Origin: Nitrosospira multiformis
GTDB taxonomy: Bacteria > Pseudomonadota > Gammaproteobacteria > Burkholderiales > Nitrosomonadaceae
Assembly (NCBI GenBank): GCA_017306155.1
Contig: JAFKJB010000008.1
Location: forward strand, 62,001-126,000
Direction: 5' to 3'
DNA length: 64,000 nt
Of this stretch, positions 35,069-43,862 are shown one piece after another. The position numbers were made by a program, and so were the translations under genes. Numbering within the stretch: the first letter of the stretch is position 1; each line of letters begins with the position of its first letter. The notes beneath the pieces were generated by a model that searched no databases, was not told the origin of the DNA, and saw only the letters and a program-made list of their open reading frames with translations.

Positions 35069-35193
35069 TTGGGCTATGGCTTGACCTCGATGCGTGCCCG
35101 TGAAGCGAGCAATGCAGCAAGGTCGCCAGCAGCAGGAACCGGCCGAAGCGTCTCAGGAGTGATTCAATGCCACGTCTGAGTGCCGCAGGAATC

Positions 35194-35210
35194 CCCCGCC
35201 TTTAGCGGGG
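35194..35210 (+). promoter_or_regulatory. GC hairpin overlapping the ribosome binding region of the TauE gene
   Basis: CCCCGC (35194-35199) and GCGGGG (35205-35210) form a 6-bp stem with loop CTTTA directly before AAGGA (35211-35215), the ribosome binding site of GTG 35222. The surrounding sequence, AATCCCCCGCCTTTAGCGGGG, also resembles the subterminal hairpins of IS200/IS605 elements, so it may be a mobile element scar. Confidence 0.4.
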
Positions 35211-35221
35211 AAGGACGTCGA

Positions 35222-36019
35222 GTGGAGTGGTGGCCGGCATACCTGGTATTGGGCACCGTGGTCGGTTTCTTTGCCGGTCTGCTGGGCATAGGGGGCGGAC
35301 TGGTCATCGTGCCGGTGCTGACCTTTATTTTTACTGCGCAAGCCTTCCCGCCGGACCGCATTCTTCACCTCGCCCTTGGCACCACCATGGCGGCCATCAT
35401 TTTCTCCTCCGCCGCCAGCCTGCGCACTCATCATGTTCACGGTGCAGTAAACTGGCAAGTCGTGAAATTCATTACGCCGGGAATCATCCTGGGGACGCTT
35501 GGAGGCGCAACGGTGGTAAGCATGTTGTCTAGCCACTTTCTTGGCATCGTTTTTGTCGTCTTCATTTATTACGCGGCGACGCAAATGTTGCTCAACATCC
35601 GTCCCAGGCCCAGCCGCATGCTTCCAGGAAGGCTCGGCATGCTTGCCGCGGGGAGCGTCATCGGCGCGATTTCAAGCTTTGTTGCAATCGGAGGAGGCCT
35701 GCTGACGATTCCGTTTCTCTCCCTGTGCAACGTGAAGCTGCAACATGCCATCGGTACCGCTGCCGCGGTAGGCTTTCCCATCGCCCTCGCAGGAGCTGTC
35801 GGCTATATGATCAATGGCATGGCGCAGCCCGAACCGCTGCCGGAATACAGCCTGGGATACGTTTACCTGCCGGCATTGGGATGGATTGTCCTGGGCAGCA
35901 CGCTGACCGCACCCATAGGCGCAAAAACGACGCACGTCATGCAAACGGCTACGCTCAGGAAAGTTTTTGTGGTGCTGCTCTATCTGCTGGGGACGAGGAT
36001 GTTGATCCGGCTTTTCTAG
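35222..36019 (+). CDS. TauE/SafE family membrane permease
   Basis: 265-residue sulfite/organosulfonate exporter family protein with about eight membrane helices in two repeats. The duplicated family signature is visible: GFFAGLLGIGGGLVIVPVLTFIF and GAISSFVAIGGGLLTIPFLSLCNV. Substrate in this branch is unknown (anions such as sulfite or sulfoacetate in characterised members). GTG 35222 is favoured because of AAGGA at 35211; a longer GTG start at 35180 would translate the hairpin. Convergent with purC, 4 bases apart. Confidence 0.88.
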   Translation: MEWWPAYLVLGTVVGFFAGLLGIGGGLVIVPVLTFIFTAQAFPPDRILHLALGTTMAAIIFSSAASLRTHHVHGAVNWQVVKFITPGIILGTLGGATVVSMLSSHFLGIVFVVFIYYAATQMLLNIRPRPSRMLPGRLGMLAAGSVIGAISSFVAIGGGLLTIPFLSLCNVKLQHAIGTAAAVGFPIALAGAVGYMINGMAQPEPLPEYSLGYVYLPALGWIVLGSTLTAPIGAKTTHVMQTATLRKVFVVLLYLLGTRMLIRLF

Positions 36020-36023
36020 GGGT

Positions 36024-37001
36024 TTAGCCCACCAGGCGATGCAGGGCTTCCCGGTATTTTTCAGCTGTTTTGGCGAGCACCTCGGGGGGCAAGGCCGGAG
36101 CGGGTGCTTTCTTGTTCCAGTTCTGCGTCTCAAGCCAGTCACGCACGAATTGTTTGTCATAGCTCGGCGGGTTTTTCCCCTGTGCGTACTGGTCAGCCGG
36201 CCAGAAGCGCGATGAATCAGGAGTAAGCGCCTCATCGATGAGATAGAGTCTGCCGGCCTGGTCCTGGCCGAATTCGAACTTGGTATCGGCAATAATAATG
36301 CCTCTTGTGATCGCATAATCCGCCGCCTGGGTATACAAAGCCAGCGCTATATCGCGCACCTGCGCAGCCAGCCCTTTACCCCCTTTACCCCCTTTACCTC
36401 CTTTACCCCCTTTACCTCCTTTACCTCCTTTATCCCCTTCATTCAACAGCTTTTCCGCCTCCGCAAACGGGATATTTTCATCGTGCGCGCCCTGCGCAGC
36501 CTTGGTCGAGGGGGTAAAGATAGCCCCGCCCGGTATCCTGCCGGCTTCCTTTAGTCCTGCGGGGAGTGGAATACCGCAGATCATGCCGGTTTTTTTGTAA
36601 TCCTTCCAGCCGGAGCCAACCACGTAGCCACGCACGATCGCCTCGATCGGAAGAGGCTTGAGTCGCTTTACTACAAATGCCCGCTCGGTTACCTGCTCGC
36701 GTTCGTCTTCCGTCACCACGGATTCGGGTGCAATGTGGATGAGATGGTTGGGAACGATATGCTCCAGTTTTTCAAACCAGAAACTGGACAAGGCAGTCAG
36801 CAGCCTGCCCTTGCCAGGTACGGGAGTAGGCAGGATCACATCGAATGCGGAAAGCCGGTCCGTCTGGACGATCAGAAGCTTGTCTTCATCCACGCCATAG
36901 ATATCCCGTACCTTTCCGCGATGCAGAAGCGGCAGGCTTCGTATGCTCGTTTCAAACAGCGCGGGCTGGTTAGTTCCGGCTTTCGTTCCGGGGATGCTCA
37001 T
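36024..37001 (-). CDS. purC: SAICAR synthetase with a (Lys-Gly-Gly) repeat insertion
   Basis: Eighth step of purine synthesis: ligates aspartate to CAIR. 325 residues of the longer (about 290-300 residue) form. Motifs: [87 protein letters not shown] and [15 protein letters not shown]. Between LLNEG and LAAQVRDIA the protein carries a glycine-lysine repeat (about residues 189-210) absent from normal family members. ATG 37001 overlaps the end of purK by 32 bases. Third of purE-purK-purC. Confidence 0.95.
   Translation of the reverse strand: MSIPGTKAGTNQPALFETSIRSLPLLHRGKVRDIYGVDEDKLLIVQTDRLSAFDVILPTPVPGKGRLLTALSSFWFEKLEHIVPNHLIHIAPESVVTEDEREQVTERAFVVKRLKPLPIEAIVRGYVVGSGWKDYKKTGMICGIPLPAGLKEAGRIPGGAIFTPSTKAAQGAHDENIPFAEAEKLLNEGDKGGKGGKGGKGGKGGKGGKGLAAQVRDIALALYTQAADYAITRGIIIADTKFEFGQDQAGRLYLIDEALTPDSSRFWPADQYAQGKNPPSYDKQFVRDWLETQNWNKKAPAPALPPEVLAKTAEKYREALHRLVG
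36372..36436 (-). repeat. 9-bp tandem repeats inside purC
   Basis: Seven or so units of the 9-mer GGTAAAGG(A/G), read on the minus strand, encode Gly-Lys-Gly in frame. Units alternate GGA and GGG glycine codons, so copies have drifted slightly. Each gain or loss of a unit keeps the frame. Confidence 0.95.
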
Positions 37002-38205
37002 GGGTTTCAAGAACGCTATGAGAGGGTTGCAGTGATTGCTTGATTTTCAGCGCAAGCCGCAACGCGGCCTCGGTCGTTTCTGCCAGCACCGTGTAGTGTC
37101 CCATTTTCCGCCCGGGCCTGGCGTCGCGCTTGCCGTATAAATGTAGTTTGACCTCGGGATGCCGCAGCACCTGTTCCCACCCCGGCTCTCCCTTCTGCCA
37201 GAGATCGCCCAGCAAGTTCACCATTACCGCCGCGCCATGCATGGAAGTACTGCCAAGGGGCATTCCGCAAAGTATGCGCACCTGCTGCTCGAATTGAGAG
37301 GTAATGCAGGCGTTGATCGAGTAATGCCCGCTATTATGAGGACGAGGAGCAATCTCGTTCACCAGCAGTCGCCCATCCGCGAGCACAAAGAACTCGACGC
37401 ATAGTACGCCGCGATAATCCAGCTTCCCGGCAATGCGAACTGCAATATCGCGGGCATTTCGGGCAATTTCAGGCGATATTCTGGCAGGAACGATGCTGAT
37501 ATCGAGGATGCCGTTGCAGTGCTGATTCTCGGATACGGAAAAAGTAACCACTTCATCATCAAATCCCCTGGATACGATGACGGATACCTCGCGCTCCAGG
37601 GGCAGCAGTTTTTCCAGGACGCAGGACTCCCCGTTCAAGCCTGCAAATGCGCTGTCGAGTTCAGATGGATTATTTACCCGCACCTGCCCTTTGCCGTCAT
37701 ATCCGAACCGGCTTACCTTGAGAATGCCGGGAAAAAGGCCAGGAAAAAGTTGCGGCTGCTTTTGGGAGAACACTGCTCCCGAAGTGGCTGCTTCCGAAGA
37801 GGCCGGAGGCTGTGAATTTTGTGGATTCTGGATCACCGCATAGGGTGCGACCTCAAAGCCGTTGGTAGCGAGAAAATTCTTCTCCAGGATGCGATCCTGC
37901 GCGATGGCGACACTCCTGGCGGCCGGGCTGACGATGCAGCGTTCAGCCAGTATTCTGAGAGCCTCGGCAGGTACGTTTTCAAATTCGGTGGTAATGCCTG
38001 CGCAGGTGGATGCGAGCTCATTCAAGGCCCCGCTATCGAGATAATCGGCGCGCAGGTGCCGCTCGGCGACGCTGCCCGCCGGGCTCTGCTCCTCGGGATC
38101 GAGAACGGTCACGCTGTAACCCAGGCTTTGGGCTGCCATCGTGAACATCCTGCCGAGCTGGCCACCGCCCAGCAGCCCCAGCATCGCCCCAGGCCGGGTA
38201 CTCAT
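36970..38205 (-). CDS. purK: N5-carboxyaminoimidazole ribonucleotide synthase
   Basis: ATP-grasp enzyme making N5-CAIR from AIR and bicarbonate. 411 residues. N-terminal [51 protein letters not shown], the ATP-grasp core [19 protein letters not shown] and [16 protein letters not shown] with the metal ligands. A segment rich in Pro, Ser, Gln and Ala (about residues 127-150, [16 protein letters not shown]) before FPGILK appears to be an insertion relative to family members. Overlaps purE by 4 bases. Confidence 0.95.
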   Translation of the reverse strand: MSTRPGAMLGLLGGGQLGRMFTMAAQSLGYSVTVLDPEEQSPAGSVAERHLRADYLDSGALNELASTCAGITTEFENVPAEALRILAERCIVSPAARSVAIAQDRILEKNFLATNGFEVAPYAVIQNPQNSQPPASSEAATSGAVFSQKQPQLFPGLFPGILKVSRFGYDGKGQVRVNNPSELDSAFAGLNGESCVLEKLLPLEREVSVIVSRGFDDEVVTFSVSENQHCNGILDISIVPARISPEIARNARDIAVRIAGKLDYRGVLCVEFFVLADGRLLVNEIAPRPHNSGHYSINACITSQFEQQVRILCGMPLGSTSMHGAAVMVNLLGDLWQKGEPGWEQVLRHPEVKLHLYGKRDARPGRKMGHYTVLAETTEAALRLALKIKQSLQPSHSVLETHEHPRNESRN

Positions 38206-38705
38206 GACGATGGCAATGTCATGGATGCCACTGCCGCCGCCTGGGTTTCCCGGAACCCGGCAAGCTGTCTGGCCAGCCTTGCATCTTCCACCGCCAGCAG
38301 CGCAACGGCAAACAATCCCGCGTTAGTGGCACCTGCCTCGCCTATGGCGAAGGTGGCAACCGGTACTCCCCTCGGCATTTGTACTATGGACAAAAGCGAA
38401 TCCAGTCCTTGAAGCTGGCGGGAAGTAACCGGCACGCCCAGCACGGGCAGGAGCGTTTTGGCAGCGACCATTCCCGGAAGGTGCGCCGCGCCGCCGGCAC
38501 CGGCAATAATGCATTTCAGTCCCCGCTCGCCGGCAGTTTCCGCATATTCGAACATGCGATCAGGGGTTCGATGGGCGGAAACCACTTCCGCTTCGTAAGG
38601 CACATGGAATTTCTTCAACACCTCCGCAGCATGCTTCATGACCTCCCAGTCACTGTTGCTGCCCATGATGACGCCTACCAGGGGCCTGTTGACCTGGTCT
38701 TCCAT
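38202..38705 (-). CDS. purE: N5-CAIR mutase (PurE)
   Basis: Converts N5-CAIR to CAIR, working directly with PurK. 167 residues, the class I size. Conserved: [39 protein letters not shown] with the catalytic His, [57 protein letters not shown]. It is the first of the three purine genes and lies one base after the psiE-like gene stop. Confidence 0.97.
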   Translation of the reverse strand: MEDQVNRPLVGVIMGSNSDWEVMKHAAEVLKKFHVPYEAEVVSAHRTPDRMFEYAETAGERGLKCIIAGAGGAAHLPGMVAAKTLLPVLGVPVTSRQLQGLDSLLSIVQMPRGVPVATFAIGEAGATNAGLFAVALLAVEDARLARQLAGFRETQAAAVASMTLPSS

Positions 38706-38706
38706 A

Positions 38707-39156
38707 TCAATCGCGAATTTTCTGTTCTTTTTCCCTGGAAGCGGCCTCCGCCAGTTCCTCCAGGTCTTCCACGTAAGGGTAGCGCACGTGTCCGTAACGG
38801 ATGACGAGCACCCCGAGCGCGATCAGGACGATAGCGGCAGAAACGCCCAACAGGCGCATGCTGTCCATCTCCTTGACGTCCACGGTTATATAACGCGCCA
38901 ATGCCACCAGGGCGATATAGAGGGGAAACCTTACCGGCAGCTTGCCCGATTCAAAATAAAGCCCGACCATCGTCAGGATTTCGAGGTAGAGAAACATGAG
39001 CAACAGATCCGCCAGGGTTACCTTGGCGTTGTGAATCATGAGCATGGTTTCCTGATACCCCGCAAATATGGTGGCAAGCGCAATCACGACGAGACCGATG
39101 CCTTCAAAAAGTTGAAGCAGGCGGCGTGAATGGTTGATTGTACGGGTTTGCAGCAT
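38707..39156 (-). CDS. PsiE-like membrane protein
   Basis: 149-residue inner membrane protein with four predicted helices, matching the phosphate-starvation-inducible PsiE pattern ([63 protein letters not shown] is the signature region). Function unknown. It appears to head the transcript leading into purE, with a polar C-terminal tail ([19 protein letters not shown]). Confidence 0.8.
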   Translation of the reverse strand: MLQTRTINHSRRLLQLFEGIGLVVIALATIFAGYQETMLMIHNAKVTLADLLLMFLYLEILTMVGLYFESGKLPVRFPLYIALVALARYITVDVKEMDSMRLLGVSAAIVLIALGVLVIRYGHVRYPYVEDLEELAEAASREKEQKIRD

Positions 39157-39323
39157 TTGTTTTTCTTGTCAGGACGCCCTGATAGTCACTGACGACTATA
39201 CTACCTTTTCCAGATGACAATTCCAATTTGGGATGATGCAAACTGGTGATGAGAGTCAGCAGAATCGGACATGATTCTCTTCGAAATTCTCTTCGACCGC
39301 TTCCTTAAGGCATTCATCCCCGT

Positions 39324-40103
39324 TCATCCTTTAAGCTTCAGCATCAGGTCCACATCCACCCAGCCGCTGCCGTTTATACTCTTTGCCTCTCCCGCCTCTT
39401 CTGCCAGCACGCTGAACGGATGTGCCGGTTCACCCAGATCGGACAAAACAAGTCTGGCACCCGCGAAATCCTGAAAGCGGGTATATCCATTTACCGTAAC
39501 CACGGTATCAAGCCCTGCGGCAAGCGATGCCCTCAGCCCATTTTCCGAGTCTTCGATGGCAATGCACTGCTCTGCCGGCAATGCCAGCTGGTCCAGCACC
39601 CAGTGATAGATGTCGGGCGCCGGTTTTTTTCCCGGGACGATGTCTCCTGCGCCGATGACGTCAAACCATCCGGGGGACTCTTCTCCCAGGGTGGATTTCA
39701 AAAGCGCGGTCACATTTTCCGGGGTGGTGGTGGTTGCAATCGCGATTTTTATGTTTCTGTCACGCAGGTGGTGGATCAGGCGGGCGACTCCGGGCCGTAA
39801 CGGAATGCCGCCGCTTTCCAGCATGCTGACATAATGCCTGGTTTTGATCTTATGCAGGCGCGCGATCCAGTCACCCAGCCCGCTTCTGTTTAACTCCTCG
39901 GGAACGTGATATTCCATGAAATGAAGGATGCGCTCCTTGCCGCCTGTGATCGCCAGCAACCTGCCGTAAAGATCGACATCCCACTCCCAGTCGAGACCGA
40001 GTTCTTCAAATGCGGCATTAAAAGCGAGGCGATGACCATCACGCTCCGTGTCGGCCAGGGTGCCATCCACATCAAACAGTACTGCGCGAACTTTGCTGTC
40101 CAT
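39324..40103 (-). CDS. HAD-superfamily phosphatase, CbbY-like
   Basis: 259-residue haloacid dehalogenase hydrolase. Motif I is FDVDGTLADTERDGHR (nucleophile Asp10, acid/base Asp12), motif II IATTTTPENV, motif III PGKKPAPDIY and motif IV AIEDSENGLRASLAAG. The DTERDGHRLAFN segment is typical of CbbY, a phosphatase that removes the RuBisCO inhibitor xylulose 1,5-bisphosphate. In an autotroph that job fits, though no Calvin cycle genes are in the window. The 167 bases upstream to the psiE-like gene hold nothing recognised. Confidence 0.85.
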   Translation of the reverse strand: MDSKVRAVLFDVDGTLADTERDGHRLAFNAAFEELGLDWEWDVDLYGRLLAITGGKERILHFMEYHVPEELNRSGLGDWIARLHKIKTRHYVSMLESGGIPLRPGVARLIHHLRDRNIKIAIATTTTPENVTALLKSTLGEESPGWFDVIGAGDIVPGKKPAPDIYHWVLDQLALPAEQCIAIEDSENGLRASLAAGLDTVVTVNGYTRFQDFAGARLVLSDLGEPAHPFSVLAEEAGEAKSINGSGWVDVDLMLKLKG

Positions 40104-40114
40104 AAAATCGTTAT

Positions 40115-41206
40115 TTATCCAGTTTGCCCGTAAATAGTTTCATTCCCATTTTCCCGCGCCACGGATGAGCTGTTTTGCTCACCCGTCAGTACTGCGCCCG
40201 CGCCGGAATATGTTCTGCTGCTCGCACGGCGCAGCCGGTCCGCGATTGCCACCCAGGCCGCTGTTTCAGGAGGCATCTCCATCAATAGCCGGTCGAAGTG
40301 CTGACGATCGAGCCGGCGCAAGGTGGCGTACAACTGACGTGCATATTCCTCAGGTTCTCCAGGCATCGCGGAGAATACGACAGATTCATTTTCCGGGTGA
40401 TATCCGGACGTGAAATGCCGTTGCCGCCAGCCCATGACCGCTACCCGCCTGCCTCTTGCTTCCAGCTCCAAGGCGCGCTGCCATAAGTGACCCGCTGGCA
40501 GGAGTTCGAGCGGTGTTGCGGGGGCATAATGCGAAGGGAGGGCGCCTGGCACACGTACCGGACGTTCTGCCCCTTGGGAAAGCACCACATTTCCATCCAG
40601 TACTTCCACCAGCGCCGCCAACTGGATGCCACCTGGCCGCAATATAACCGCAGTCTGGCCGTCAAAAACCACGATTGTACTTTCCAGGCCTACCTGGCAG
40701 GGACCGCCATCCAGAATCATGTCCAGCTCGTTGCCAAACTCTTCACGCACATGTGCTGCCGTTGTCGGGCTGACATGACCGAAGCGGTTCGCTGATGGGG
40801 CGGCCAGCGCCCTGTCCGGTCCCAGCTCCTTCAGCAACGCAAGTGCTACGGGATGATCAGGAATGCGCAATCCCACTGTTTCCTGACCGCCGGTCACGTT
40901 TTCCGGCACATGGCGACTGCGCGGCAGTATCAGGGTCAAGGGACCCGGCCAGAAGCGTTCGGCCAGCCGCCGTGCCTGCGGGGGCACCTCGCGCGCCCAG
41001 TGCGACAACCGGGAGGTATCGGCAAAATGGACAATCAGGGGATGATCCGGAGGACGCTTCTTGATTTCAAATATGCGCGCGACCGCAGAGGGATTGGAAA
41101 CCTCCGCCCCGAGGCCATACACGGTTTCTGTCGGGAAAGCGACAACGCCTCCTTTTTTCAGGAGCGCTGCGGCGCCGTCAATCTCGCGGTGCGATGCAGG
41201 AGGCAT
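40115..41206 (-). CDS. Threonylcarbamoyl-AMP synthase (Sua5 form)
   Basis: First step of t6A37 tRNA modification: makes threonylcarbamoyl-AMP from threonine, bicarbonate and ATP. 363 residues: a YrdC domain (GGVVAFPTETVYGLGAEV, KKRPPDHPLIVH, FWPGPLTLILPR, VGLRIPDHPVAL, APSANRFGHVSPTTAAHV, LDGGPCQVGLESTIVVFDG) followed by the Sua5 linker and C-terminal domain (RVPGALPSHYAPATPLEL). ATG 41206 overlaps the stop of the upstream gene by one base (TAATG); the long frame further upstream is a shadow. Confidence 0.93.
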   Translation of the reverse strand: MPPASHREIDGAAALLKKGGVVAFPTETVYGLGAEVSNPSAVARIFEIKKRPPDHPLIVHFADTSRLSHWAREVPPQARRLAERFWPGPLTLILPRSRHVPENVTGGQETVGLRIPDHPVALALLKELGPDRALAAPSANRFGHVSPTTAAHVREEFGNELDMILDGGPCQVGLESTIVVFDGQTAVILRPGGIQLAALVEVLDGNVVLSQGAERPVRVPGALPSHYAPATPLELLPAGHLWQRALELEARGRRVAVMGWRQRHFTSGYHPENESVVFSAMPGEPEEYARQLYATLRRLDRQHFDRLLMEMPPETAAWVAIADRLRRASSRTYSGAGAVLTGEQNSSSVARENGNETIYGQTG

Positions 41207-41958
41207 TATCTGAGAATCATCTGCGCTGAGAGCACGGCGTGATCGGAGATTTTTGACCAGGGGTGCCCTTGATGCACCTGTGCCCTTTCGATATGAAAGC
41301 CGCGAACGTAAATGCGGTCGAGCCGGAACAGCGGCAACGTGGCGGGAAAAGTCCGCGCCGATCTCCCTTCGGTCAGCTCGAAGACTTCCGCCAGGGCAAG
41401 CCGCTGGACCAGGATACGGCTGGCCATTTCGCGCCAATCGTTGAAATCCCCCGCAATGACCAGTGGTGCGTCTTTGGGTACCAGTTCCTCGATGTGCCTT
41501 TCCAGTAACTGTAACTGGCGGGAGCGTCCCCTTTTGAACAGGCCCAGGTGCACACAGATGCAATGAAGATTTTCCTGCCATTGCGGAACGCCTATTTCGC
41601 AGTGAAGCAGGCCGCGGCTTTCGAAGCGGTGCGCCGAAACATCCACGTTGTCCCAGCGCACGATGGGATATCGGCTCAGGATTGCATTGCCGTGATGGCC
41701 CTCGTCGTAGACCGCGTTTTTTCCATAGGCAAAATCCGTCCAGATCGAATCAGCCAGGAATTCGTACTGGGGGCTCTCCGGCCAATTCTCAAAACGAGCT
41801 CCGTGACCCTTGTGCTCGCCGACCACTTCCTGCAGAAAAATGATATCGGCATTGAGCGCGCGCAGGCTGTCGCGCAACTGATGCACCATGACACGCCGAT
41901 TGAAATGAGAAAACCCTTTGTGAATATTGTAGGTAGCGATATGTAGCTTATTGAGCAT
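41206..41958 (-). CDS. Endonuclease/exonuclease/phosphatase family protein
   Basis: 250-residue EEP-fold protein (YbhP-like). Catalytic-type motifs: IATYNIHKGFS, DIIFLQEVVGEH with the metal-binding Glu, GNAILSRYPI, CICVHLGLF, LVIAGDFNDW, and the C-terminal ISDHAVLSAQ with the catalytic His. Members often sit beside a cardiolipin synthase gene; here the neighbours are nadA and sua5. Substrate (nucleic acid, lipid or phosphoester) is unknown. Confidence 0.9.
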   Translation of the reverse strand: MLNKLHIATYNIHKGFSHFNRRVMVHQLRDSLRALNADIIFLQEVVGEHKGHGARFENWPESPQYEFLADSIWTDFAYGKNAVYDEGHHGNAILSRYPIVRWDNVDVSAHRFESRGLLHCEIGVPQWQENLHCICVHLGLFKRGRSRQLQLLERHIEELVPKDAPLVIAGDFNDWREMASRILVQRLALAEVFELTEGRSARTFPATLPLFRLDRIYVRGFHIERAQVHQGHPWSKISDHAVLSAQMILR

Positions 41959-41994
41959 ATGAGGAGCAGAATGGAGCGCAATTGTATTTTTTCA

Positions 41995-43095
41995 TTATCG
42001 CGAAACCTCCAGCATGCGCTCCAGGGCAAGTTTCGCCAGAACTGCATCGGTTGCCGGCACTTTGATCTGATTCACCACCTTTCCCGCAACCAGGTTTTCC
42101 AGCGCCCAGGCCAGGTGTTGCGGATCGATGCGCGCCATGGTGGAACACATGCAGATCGTTGATGCCATGAACTGGATGATTTTTCCCTGGCCCTTGAACT
42201 CCTCGGCAATGCGATTGACCAGGTTCAGCTCCGTACCCACCAGCCAGCGTGTTCCTGGTTCCGCTTCCCGTATGGTCCTGATGATGTAGTCGGTGGAACC
42301 GACGTAATCCGAATTTTTACATACCTCGAAACTGCACTCGGGGTGCGAAATCACTTTCCCTTCAGGGTACTGGTTGCGAAAACGAAGTATGTGCTGTGGC
42401 TGGAACATCTGGTGCACCGAGCAATGCCCCTTCCACAAGAGGATTTTCGCGTTCCTGATCTGTTCCGGTGAAAGCCCGCCCATGGGTTCATCGAAATCCC
42501 ACACCGCCATCTGTTCGAGTGGAATGCCTAGCTTGTGACCACTCCAGCGCCCCAGGTGCTGATCCGGAAAAAACAGTACCTTTTCCCTCCGGGAAAAGGA
42601 CCACTGCAGGATTTTGACTGCATTGCTGGACGTGCAGACAATGCCGCCGTGTTCACCGCAGAAAGCTTTGAGATCGGCGGCGGAGTTGATGTAAGTTACC
42701 GGCGTGACCGCTTCATCGGGGTCGAGCACTTCCGAGAGTTCGTGCCACGCGCGCTGCACCTTGAGAAAACTTGCCATGTCCGCCATGGAGCAGCCGGCGG
42801 AAAGATCAGGCAGGATGGCGATCTGCTCGGGCTTGGAGAGAATATCGGCCACTTCAGCCATGAAATGCACGCCGCAGAACACCAGATAATCCGCATCCGT
42901 CCCGGATGCAAGGCGCGAGAGTTGCAGGGAATCCCCGGTAAGATCGGCGTGTTTGTAAACATCGGGACGCTGATAATGATGAGCGAGTATTACCGCGCGC
43001 TTGCCCAGCGCCGCTTTCGCCTGGACGATGCGTTGCTCGCAGTCATCGTCATTCAGACTGTCGAAACGTTCAAAGTCAATGGCTTCCGCTTGCAT
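41995..43095 (-). CDS. nadA: Quinolinate synthase
   Basis: Iron-sulfur enzyme that condenses iminoaspartate with dihydroxyacetone phosphate in NAD synthesis. 366 residues. Motifs: AVILAHHYQRPDVYKHADLTGDSLQLSR, VFCGVHFMAEVADIL, ILPDLSAGCSMADM (first cluster Cys), YINSAADLKAFCGEHGGIVCTSSNA, SHPECSFEVC (second) and ASTICMCSTMARID (third). All three cluster ligands are present. Confidence 0.96.
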   Translation of the reverse strand: MQAEAIDFERFDSLNDDDCEQRIVQAKAALGKRAVILAHHYQRPDVYKHADLTGDSLQLSRLASGTDADYLVFCGVHFMAEVADILSKPEQIAILPDLSAGCSMADMASFLKVQRAWHELSEVLDPDEAVTPVTYINSAADLKAFCGEHGGIVCTSSNAVKILQWSFSRREKVLFFPDQHLGRWSGHKLGIPLEQMAVWDFDEPMGGLSPEQIRNAKILLWKGHCSVHQMFQPQHILRFRNQYPEGKVISHPECSFEVCKNSDYVGSTDYIIRTIREAEPGTRWLVGTELNLVNRIAEEFKGQGKIIQFMASTICMCSTMARIDPQHLAWALENLVAGKVVNQIKVPATDAVLAKLALERMLEVSR

Positions 43096-43255
43096 GGCCT
43101 ACTCCGTTTTCCTTTAAAAATCGCAGGTAACATAGGAACCGCAGAGGTTCCAAAAGTATCATTGGACCAGCATATCAGCCATCGGTTCGATCGGCTTGTC
43201 CCGGTCCTCATTTTTACCGGGATACTTCCGCTGTGCCTGCGCTGCCTTGTCCCTG

Positions 43256-43310
43256 CTACCTTTTTCTGCTCTCTACCCCCTCTTTACTACCCTTTGCTAC
43301 CTTTACCGCC
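43256..43310 (-). repeat. Imperfect G/A-rich repeats at the 3' end of nudB
   Basis: On the minus strand the sequence runs GGTAAAGGTAGCAAAGGGTAG and continues as GTAAAGAGGGGGTAGAG. It is a degenerate relative of the GGTAAAGG array in purC. It supplies the last codons of nudB (GGKGSKG) and continues past the stop. A similar run lies at 43827-43863, between aspS and nudB. Confidence 0.6.
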
Positions 43311-43745
43311 AACCGCTGCCAATCTTCTGATCGCTTCGGCATTGCTTGGGGAAAATACTTTTTCCGCCGCCTCCTGCCAGGGCAGCCAGACATGCCGCAA
43401 ATGTTCTCTTGCCGCTACCGAGACCGGGACAGGCCGCGGCACAAGCAGGCCAAAGACATGCTCGGTATTATGGGTTACCTCGGGCGCGTAACGCCAGCGC
43501 CATTCCTCGTAGATTTCATATTCGTTCACAATGTTCCAGTCGGTCAACTCGTAGCGGCTGGCATCCAGTCCGGTCTCCTCCGCTACTTCCCGCACCGCCG
43601 TTTGCACGAGTGTTTCATCTTCGTTCCGGCTGCCGGTAACGGACTGCCAATAGCCAGGATGATCCGCCCGCTCAAGCAACAAAACCTGCATGTCGGGCGT
43701 ATGGATAATTACCAGAATGGAAACCGGAATCTTGTAGATTCTCAC
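43287..43745 (-). CDS. nudB: Dihydroneopterin triphosphate pyrophosphatase
   Basis: Nudix hydrolase of folate synthesis. About 152 residues. After the start the sequence reads YKIPVSILVIIHTPDMQVLLLERADHPGYWQSVTGSRNEDE, then the Nudix box (TAVREVAEETGLDA, with REVAEE). It ends with GGKGSKG, encoded by the same G-rich repeat type found in purC. GTG 43745 fits the family N-terminus; a GTG at 43814 is also in frame. Order fmdB-DUF502-aspS-nudB is the common betaproteobacterial one. Confidence 0.9.
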   Translation of the reverse strand: MRIYKIPVSILVIIHTPDMQVLLLERADHPGYWQSVTGSRNEDETLVQTAVREVAEETGLDASRYELTDWNIVNEYEIYEEWRWRYAPEVTHNTEHVFGLLVPRPVPVSVAAREHLRHVWLPWQEAAEKVFSPSNAEAIRRLAAVGGKGSKG

Positions 43746-43862
43746 CGTGCACGTAAAAGCAGGAATGGAATCAGAAAATCTTCGCTTTCGGAAAAATGGT
43801 TTCCCAATCTCCACACTTCTTCGCTTCCGCCTTTTACCTTTGTTACCCTTGCCTTACACCCT

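Noticed and set aside
40115-41581. 488-codon version of the Sua5 gene
   Set aside because: The extra 125 codons overlap the nuclease-like gene in another frame and show no similarity; ATG 41206 begins the YrdC domain.
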